Origin: Bolinopsis microptera
Lineage: Eukaryota > Ctenophora > Tentaculata > Lobata > Bolinopsidae
Direction of reading: 5' to 3'
Assembly (NCBI RefSeq): GCF_026151205.1
Contig: NC_087081.1
Span: 5,887,246-5,947,245, forward strand
DNA: 60,000 nucleotides
The position numbers and the translations under genes are program-made. Below the pieces are notes generated by a model. That model saw nothing but the letters and a program-made list of their open reading frames with translations. It did no database searches and was not told the origin of the DNA. Positions 56,433-60,000 of the stretch are shown in pieces. Each line of letters starts with the position of its first letter. The first letter of the stretch is position 1.

Positions 56433-57548
56433 TTAATGGAATTATATCCAGTTTACACTTGTTTCAAGCGCACATCACGGGTTTGGAAGCATTGTTAATG
56501 AATTGAGGTTCGAGTTCGTTATATCTCATTCTGGACCTGATTTTCAAATTCCAACGACCTCTCCAGCAGAAATAAAGTTGAAAAGCGGCTTATAGTTGTC
56601 GAGACACGCAGTTATAAAAGGTTTCATAACATTACATTAATTATGCAATGTTATAAAACCTTTATGATTTTGCGACTAATACTGTAAATGATACGGTATA
56701 CAGTATACACCTTACCGAGATTAACAACGTCCTGAAAAATTCCTCGTGGTCCAAATTCGTTTGTGAATGTTAGGAAATATGGAGTAATTGTTTATTAAAT
56801 ATCGAACATTTCGCATTATGTATCAACTATCAGTCTTCCATATTTATTTTGAATCGTTTAATAATTTATAATTCTTATGTTGAACATTCGTACTTAATAA
56901 TTTCCACGGTATTGCGATCTCCCTTGCTCTTAAAAACGGTCCCCAGATTATAACTATAAGTTTGAACTATGATCGAGCATACTCATTTTGCGCTTTGTCG
57001 TCCCAGACACACAAATTAGCTGGCTTAAAACCACTTTTGAAGTGACACCTACTGACTAACTGACCAGTCAGTGACTGCTTGATTTTAGCCGGCGTTGTTT
57101 GGTTCTAAAACGGTGCTTAATAAGGGATGCCATGCACCAGGCACCTTCAAATCGGTGGTCGGTTTTTGCTCCTTTGTTCTTCTATTCTAATTAAATGAGT
57201 AGCAATCAATATCCACCTTGTGTGGGACAGGAAGTTCTAGAAGGGTATCATTGGGCTTTGACTCGCAAGGTATAACCGACATCCATTATCTTGTTTAGAT
57301 CGTTTGTTTTGTTTTTATCGCTTACTTTGTCGTTTAGATTTATTCGTGGAAATAAAGTTGAACCATTTCCGTGAATACTAACAATAATATTTGAATTCCA
57401 TATTTACCAACCATTTATTCCCAATATTGATTTAAATGTAACACTGTAACATTATTGTAACACTGTAACACCGTAACAATATTGATATAATCAATTCCCG
57501 TAGTTAGGAAGACGACTAGTCAAACTTAGAAGAGGGTAGCATTTTAGT
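56433..57548. other. Intergenic, upstream of the Kazal-Ig gene
   Basis: AT-rich. A hairpin (AAAGGTTTCATAACATT with its near inverse) lies at about 56615-56665. No coding signal. Confidence 0.5.
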
Positions 57549-59987
57549 ATGAGCAGATTTCTACTGGTTCTACTACTCCTAGCAACCCTTCTAGCAATCA
57601 CTGAGAGTGCGGTTAGTGTAACATTATAACATTAGTGTAGCATATAGTCTTCTTCATTCTTCAATGTGCTAGAGAGGGCATGAACGCTCTGTAGACGTTT
57701 TATCACTTGCTCCCACTCCCGGACGTTCAAACATTTAGAAGATCAAAAGATCGCACCACATAATTCATATTTTATTTGCAGAAGAGAAAGAGCGGTAAAG
57801 GCAACGGCAAAGGCAAGAAGTCCGTCAAAGTCGACAAAAAGGATTACAAGAAAGGAGGAAGAGGCAATGGAAAAGGAAAGGGAAAAGATGTAAAGGGAAA
57901 AGATGGAAAAGATGTAAAGGAAAAGGATAAGGGAAAGGATAAGGGAAAGGATAAGGCAAAGGCAGCAAAGGCAACAAAGATAAAAATGGACGGTTAGTCT
58001 GTCTTTGTTGTATATTAGCAATACTAATTGAAGCTATTAAACTATGAACCAAATCTCTTATTTTAGCTATAGCTGACCGCTTATGCACTTGGGTAGAAAT
58101 TGAACTCTCCAAGAATTAAACCAAATCTCGCCAAATCACTGATCACTTTCATAACCCCCATAAAAGTAGAAACCTCACTTAACATCCACAGAGTGCACCA
58201 AGCAAGTAGTAGAAACCTCACTTAACATCCACAGAGTGCACCAAGCAAGGGCACCCCTGTATGTTGGGACAAGTTACCATAGTTACACTTCTAGTTACCA
58301 TAGTTACACTTCTAGTTACCATAGTTACACTATTAGTTACCATAGTTACACTACTAGTTACCATAGTTACACTACTAGTCACCTCACTTAACCTCCGCAG
58401 AGTGCACCAAGCAAGTAGTAGAAACCTCACTTAACCTCCACAGAGTGCACCAAGCAAGGCCACCCCTGTATGTTGGGACAAGTTACCATAGTTACACTTC
58501 TAGTTACCATAGTTACACTTCTAGTTACCATAGTTACACTACTAGTTACCATAGTTACACTACTAGTCACCTCACTTAACCTCCACAGAGTGCACCAAGC
58601 AAGTAGTAGAAACCTCATTTAACCTCCACAGAGTGCACCAAGCAAGGCTAGAAACCTCACTTAACCTCCACAGAGTGCACCAAGCAAGGCTAGAAACCTC
58701 ATTTAACCTCCACAGAGTGCACCAAGCAAGGCTAGAAACCTCACTTAACCTCCACAGAGTGCACCAAGCAAGGCCACCCTTGTATGTTGGGACAAGAGTG
58801 TATCATCGAGAGATACAGCAGAGAGGAGCGATGTGTTTGTGTAGAATATTGTCCTGAGTTTCCTGACGCAGAGGTTTGTTATTTTAATCCATCTTGACTG
58901 ATTCTGGCTCGTTGTATCAATAATTTTTGCAATTTTGCGCCGCAATTTTGCTTGTTTTTGAACCCATTTTGGCCATTCATTCTCCAAGTTTTGTTATTCT
59001 GGTTTGTCTTGGCCAATTTCGGGTCTTATTAAGACAAATTATTTGCTTTTTTGCAATGTTTGTTGTTTTGGAAACATTTGGTCTTTAATTCTTGGTATGT
59101 CTAACTTCGAGCTATTTCTCGAAGAAGTACACGACACTATCAAATATCAAGACAGTCCTAATTCCCAACTCCACCATTAATTATAAACCCTCACTCTCTG
59201 AACTATATAAACAACCTCAGGTTTGTGGTAGCGACATGATGACCTATCCCACTGCTTGCCATCTCTACAAGAAGGCTTGTGACACCCACAGGATGGTGTT
59301 TGCTGTAATGGCTGGACCCTGTGATAAGAGTAAGTAGTTTTAATGAACATGTGATATTTGTCACTAATATCACATGTTCACTAATGTTATTTGTGGGCGT
59401 GGTATGTGCTCAGCTTGGCGATCATCACGGTGTGAGTCCTTGCTGTACGACACTTATCCATTCACCAGCAAAATTTAGAGTGATATATTTACCAGCTGTT
59501 AATGTCATCACTTCCAGTGAACAAGAAGCACTTGAAGGTGGAGCCAGAGATGGCTAAAGCCTGTCAGAACGCCCACACAACCTTTAAATGTGTGCACGAT
59601 AATATGATAGAGAGTATTGAGGAGTGGAAGAAGAACGGTGAAACTATCAGACCTAGCAGGAAGATGGTCATTCAGGATAATACTCTCACCGTCCGATGGG
59701 TGAGTTTCCGAACATTTCAACATTTCAACTTCGATATTTTCAAAATTTCAACAGTTTTCATCATTTTAACTTTTATTGTTTTTTTTTCTTTCTTGCTTTT
59801 GGGCTGAATGTGACATTTTATTTTCGTTTCCCTCAGATTCTGGAAGCAGACCAAGGAAACTACACTTGTGTTACTATTGATAACAACGGGACTCAAAAAA
59901 TGGCCACTGCTACTCTCAAACTAACACGTGAGAATTCTTATTAGCTTATTGAAAATATAATACTTTTATAATTTGTATTTAGGTTAA
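57549..59987 (+). CDS. Secreted Lys-rich, Kazal and Ig domain protein, ~245 aa
   Basis: Exons 57549-57611, 57782-57992, 58797-58873, 59221-59329, 59518-59699, 59837-59927 and probably 59983-59987 (stop) are in phase, 738 bp. Residues 1-21 are a signal peptide (MSRFLLVLLLLATLLAITES). Residues 22-91 are almost only Lys, Gly and Asp, suited to binding heparan sulphate. Residues about 92-154 are a Kazal/follistatin-type domain split over two exons (CVCVEYCPEF, then VCGSDMMTYPTACHLYKKAC). Residues about 155-245 are an Ig domain (FKCVHD, W, ADQGNYTCVTI). Kazal followed by Ig recalls IGFBP7/KAZALD1, but the IGF-binding module is absent. If the last intron is not spliced, the protein ends six residues after LKLT. 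It may also continue past the window. Confidence 0.85.
58140..58796. repeat. Composite minisatellite in intron 2 of the Kazal-Ig gene
   Basis: Two nested repeat types: a ~40-45-bp unit (AACCTCACTTAACCTCCACA then GAGTGCACCAAGCAAG) and a 20-21-bp unit (AGTTACCATAGTTACACTTC). They form a higher-order block of about 195-210 bp present twice, followed by further long units. The sequence TGTATGTTGGGACAAG, which is the acceptor region of exon 3 at 58781-58796, also occurs within the array at about 58258 and 58468. Confidence 0.9.
59344..59380. repeat. Perfect hairpin just after a splice donor
   Basis: TGAACATGTGATATT (59344-59358) and its exact inverse (59366-59380) lie 14 bp downstream of the exon 4 donor of the Kazal-Ig gene. 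In the transcript this would fold close to the 5' splice site. Confidence 0.85.
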
Positions 59988-60000
59988 GCTTATAGAGCTC

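Noticed and set aside
57825-58112. Minus-strand frame opposite the Lys-rich exon
   Set aside because: It is a complement shadow of the Lys/Gly codons (poly Phe/Leu/Pro).

Overview
The window is animal nuclear DNA, AT-rich. Genes are split by spliceosomal introns with GT..AG borders. Three kinds of core eukaryotic protein are recognisable (delta-COP, alpha-tubulin, Ap4A hydrolase), together with secreted Ig and Kazal proteins and abundant non-LTR retrotransposons, hAT-like and mariner-like elements and a tRNA-derived SINE. I cannot place the species. A marine invertebrate, perhaps a cnidarian, fits but is not proven.

Layout. 1-2517 is a terminal-inverted-repeat element that carries a nested 575-bp hAT-like element. 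3424-5546 holds a few in-phase candidate exons of an unassigned gene, with a retroelement relic on the opposite strand. 7164-8193 holds foldback elements built from a 10-bp CTG/CAG-containing repeat. 8886-15743 is a mariner-like element split by an apparently intact ~6.1-kb CR1-like LINE. Its ORF1 joins an AlkB-like 2OG-Fe(II) oxygenase to an SGNH esterase; ORF2 is endonuclease plus reverse transcriptase. 15880-20748 is a compact same-strand cluster with uninterrupted coding regions: a NUDT2-like Ap4A hydrolase, a leucine-rich-repeat protein and a 915-aa protein with a degenerate 2OG-Fe(II) oxygenase domain.

21699-35335 is a complete delta-COP (ARCN1) gene of 11 exons (504 codons, reading frame checked across every junction). 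Its first intron holds a duplicated fragment of exon 2 and a 34-bp minisatellite. Its 9.1-kb intron 8 holds a complete opposite-strand gene of five exons for a 143-aa secreted single-Ig protein. 38294-48122 (minus) is a complete, divergent alpha-tubulin gene of 12 exons (442 aa). Its introns contain two copies of one TIR element, a truncated LINE with a visible target duplication, and a foldback element. 50376-51227 is a hAT-like element with internal 10-bp satellites. 55523-56432 is a 391-bp tandem duplication of an exon-like segment. 57549-59987 encodes a secreted protein: signal peptide, Lys/Gly-rich segment, Kazal domain and Ig domain.

The strongest candidate for something new is the LINE whose ORF1 carries an AlkB-type oxygenase with all metal and 2-oxoglutarate signature residues, fused to an esterase. 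Others are the SINE whose target duplication rebuilt a splice acceptor, the minisatellite made of branch-point-like motifs in front of delta-COP exon 2, and the alpha-tubulin with an altered N-terminal autoregulation motif. Exon chains were assembled by eye from splice signals, phase and family similarity; no searches were run.
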